A stretch of DNA of 17,198 bases from Coemansia sp. RSA 922 (Eukaryota > Kickxellomycota > Kickxellomycetes > Kickxellales > Kickxellaceae): the NCBI GenBank assembly GCA_027577415.1, contig JANBQS010000473.1:1-17198 (forward strand), written 5' to 3'. Every line of letters starts with the position of its first letter. Positions within the stretch are counted from its first letter, which is position 1. The position numbers and the translations under genes were made by a program. This document shows, one piece after another, positions 15,675-17,198 of this stretch. The notes below the pieces were generated by a model. The model ran no database searches and had not been told where the DNA came from. It was given only the letters and a program-made list of their open reading frames with translations.

Positions 15675-16908
15675 AAAGTCCAATGTTGTTGGCGCGGTTG
15701 CCAAACAGTTGTTTAGTAGGAGTACTTTTCTTGGTTTGGCGAAAGTTACGCAGCCCATGGTATCTCTCACTCTTTACCGTGGTGCATTTAGGCGGCTTGT
15801 CTGGCCATCGGCGCAACATCAATTTAGCCCTCGTTTGTACTCACAGTGCACTGACCACGTTGGCAAGCCAAAAAAAGAGCCCACTTCAGATGCGCCACAA
15901 ATTCAAATTTCTAACAATTTAATTAAGATCGACGGCGCACCAGTATATGTGAAGTGGCAAGTTATCTGGGCGGCGGCGTTTACCACAGGCGTATTCTGTA
16001 TTAGCGCCAGCATGTGTGCTGACCGGTACTTTGATTATCTGGAACGGATAAAGACATTAGTCGAAGCTCGGGAGACTGGCGTCTATGCCGACAGTACCGA
16101 TGAGCATACTCAACAGCTAATGGGTAGTGCGGTGGTGCAAGCATTGGTGGGTCCTGAGTTCAAGACGAGCAAGCTTGGTCAAGCAAAGGCCATCAACTTT
16201 ATCGCCCGGCTTCCAGACTGGATATCGCCAGCGACCAAGCGTGGGGCTATTTCGCTTGTTGGCGGATTATACGGCTTGTCGCTCGGCGAGAGATGTGTGT
16301 ACTCGATGATTACACTCAACATCGTGGTGTTTGGCTTGTGGAGGATACCTCGCTTGCTACCTACAATGGTCAGACACTTTTTACACCAGCCGCATTCGGG
16401 CAAGGCTTATACAATGCTTACTAGTATGTTTAGCCACGCGACGCCAGTGCACCTTTTTTTGAACATGATGTCACTTTGGGCGACAGGTATTTTGGTCACA
16501 GATGTGGTTCCAGAAGAGCATTTTATAGCTATGTACCTTTCAGCTGGCGTCATATCGTGTCTAGCTATGCATATCCAATCCGCGCTCTACCCCGCATTTG
16601 CAATCGGATACCTGGGCGCTAGTGGGGGAGTATATGGCTTGATGGGAGTGGTGACGGTGTTGTACGCTAGAAACGGCAAATTGTCAGAGTCCTTTCCATT
16701 GACTAGCGCCACCATGCCTATTATATTGCTCGTATCTATGGCTTCTGACTGTGTTGGGATTGCCTTTAAATGGCGAGGAGTTGGATATGTGGCTCACTTG
16801 ACGGGCGGGATTTTAGGCGTTGCTTATACAGAGTGGTATAGCGGCGCTTGGGATAAGCTAGTGCTGTCTTTTATGGCTCGCCGTGCCAAAAAGGATGTAG
16901 CAGAGTAG
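15649..16908 (+). CDS. PCP1: Mitochondrial rhomboid intramembrane serine protease (Pcp1/PARL)
   Basis: 419 aa. Inner-membrane protease; yeast Pcp1 cleaves Mgm1 and Ccp1, controlling mitochondrial fusion. The start is ATG 15649, giving MLRAACLF; the GTG six bases upstream is not a plausible eukaryotic start. Residues 1-64 form a presequence rich in Arg/Lys with almost no acidic residues. PRLYS at 61-65 suggests processing peptidase cleavage after Y64 (R-x-Y pattern). Several membrane segments follow. The rhomboid core has H268-x-x-x-N272 (oxyanion side), the catalytic serine S325 in GASGGVYG and the catalytic histidine H383 in VAHLTGG. All catalytic residues are present, so it should be active. 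It is somewhat longer than yeast Pcp1 (346) and human PARL (379). Codon third positions are more AT-rich than in the GC-rich central genes. Confidence 0.93.
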   Translation: MLRAACLFKKSNVVGAVAKQLFSRSTFLGLAKVTQPMVSLTLYRGAFRRLVWPSAQHQFSPRLYSQCTDHVGKPKKEPTSDAPQIQISNNLIKIDGAPVYVKWQVIWAAAFTTGVFCISASMCADRYFDYLERIKTLVEARETGVYADSTDEHTQQLMGSAVVQALVGPEFKTSKLGQAKAINFIARLPDWISPATKRGAISLVGGLYGLSLGERCVYSMITLNIVVFGLWRIPRLLPTMVRHFLHQPHSGKAYTMLTSMFSHATPVHLFLNMMSLWATGILVTDVVPEEHFIAMYLSAGVISCLAMHIQSALYPAFAIGYLGASGGVYGLMGVVTVLYARNGKLSESFPLTSATMPIILLVSMASDCVGIAFKWRGVGYVAHLTGGILGVAYTEWYSGAWDKLVLSFMARRAKKDVAE

Positions 16909-17198
16909 CCATCCTTGCCAAAATATCAATTATTTCTGCTCCAGAGCTAGAACACAGCACCTCACTATCGAATACAGACCAGGCTATATTGAATCATCAC
17001 TAACCTCCAGATGATTTTGGTGATCAAACAGAAAGGCTAGAAGAATGAAGAATTACTCTGCGTGAGAATGTGCGATCCAATGGCTCGCCACCCAGAGCTC
17101 GTGATGACGCTGCTGGTCAGTTCTCTTCTTTTTCGCTTTCTCTCGTCTTGCATTTCCATGCCTTTTGTAACTTAATTCTCCATCGCTACACAATTTCA
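16909..17198. other. 3' flank of PCP1; nothing further identified
   Basis: 290 bases to the window end. The first part should hold the PCP1 3' UTR and polyadenylation site (AT-rich, around 16920-16935). The last 80 bases are pyrimidine-rich on the plus strand, as fungal promoters often are, so another plus-strand gene may begin beyond the window. A 35-codon frame at 17068-17175 has no support as a gene. Confidence 0.4.

Noticed and set aside
17068..17175. 35-codon frame near the right edge.
   Set aside because: Too short and without homology or signals; its hydrophobic look comes from the pyrimidine-rich DNA.
1..17198. Transposons, retroelement LTRs, viral insertions, tRNA/rRNA genes, CRISPR arrays or a biosynthetic cluster.
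   Set aside because: No transposase, polymerase or integrase motifs, no terminal repeats, no tRNA-like folds recognised and no spaced repeats. The genes are unrelated housekeeping or conserved fungal genes.

Overview
The window looks like a compact fungal nuclear locus with eight protein genes, all readable as uninterrupted single-exon ORFs. Several genes are typical of fungi: a full-length ABCC transporter with the fungal linker motif, mitochondrial HEM14 and PCP1, the Rpl4 chaperone ACL4, the 60S helicase DBP6, and a GPI-anchored cysteine-rich secreted protein. The near-absence of introns, the very short spacers and the moderate GC content would suit an early-diverging fungus such as a Kickxellomycotina (Coemansia-like) species. 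That placement is inference. I see no bacterial, viral or organellar genes, no transposon, no tRNA or rRNA and no CRISPR array.

Layout, left to right. Positions 1-483 are the upstream region of an ABCC-type transporter (484-4812, +) and carry a palindrome with a tandem 16-bp duplication. The transporter converges, with a 57-bp gap, on a minus-strand run of three closely packed genes. In transcription order these are HEM14 (protoporphyrinogen oxidase, 9187-7625), a small basic SCI1-like nuclear protein (7579-6872) and DBP6 (6783-4870). Their spacers are only 45 and 88 bp, so the run resembles an operon. A divergent region of about 465 bp separates HEM14 from a large plus-strand gene (9653-12949). 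That gene encodes an N-terminal membrane domain, one fibronectin type III domain, a long coiled coil and a long disordered tail. It converges on a minus-strand gene for a GPI-anchored cysteine-rich protein (13728-13081). ACL4 (15214-14084, -) lies upstream of that and is divergent from the mitochondrial rhomboid protease gene PCP1 (15649-16908, +). The last 290 bases hold nothing I can identify.

Functional picture. Most genes are housekeeping. DBP6 and ACL4 both serve 60S ribosome assembly, and HEM14 and PCP1 both act at the mitochondrial inner membrane, but nothing shows that these pairs are linked beyond proximity. The transporter probably acts at the vacuolar or another internal membrane. 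I did not find a clear novel multi-gene system. The items most worth follow-up are the operon-like HEM14/SCI1-like/DBP6 run, the TM-FN3-coiled-coil protein, the fungal protein resembling plant SCI1, the repeat and palindrome array at 213-300, and an out-of-frame upstream ORF overlapping the PCP1 start codon.
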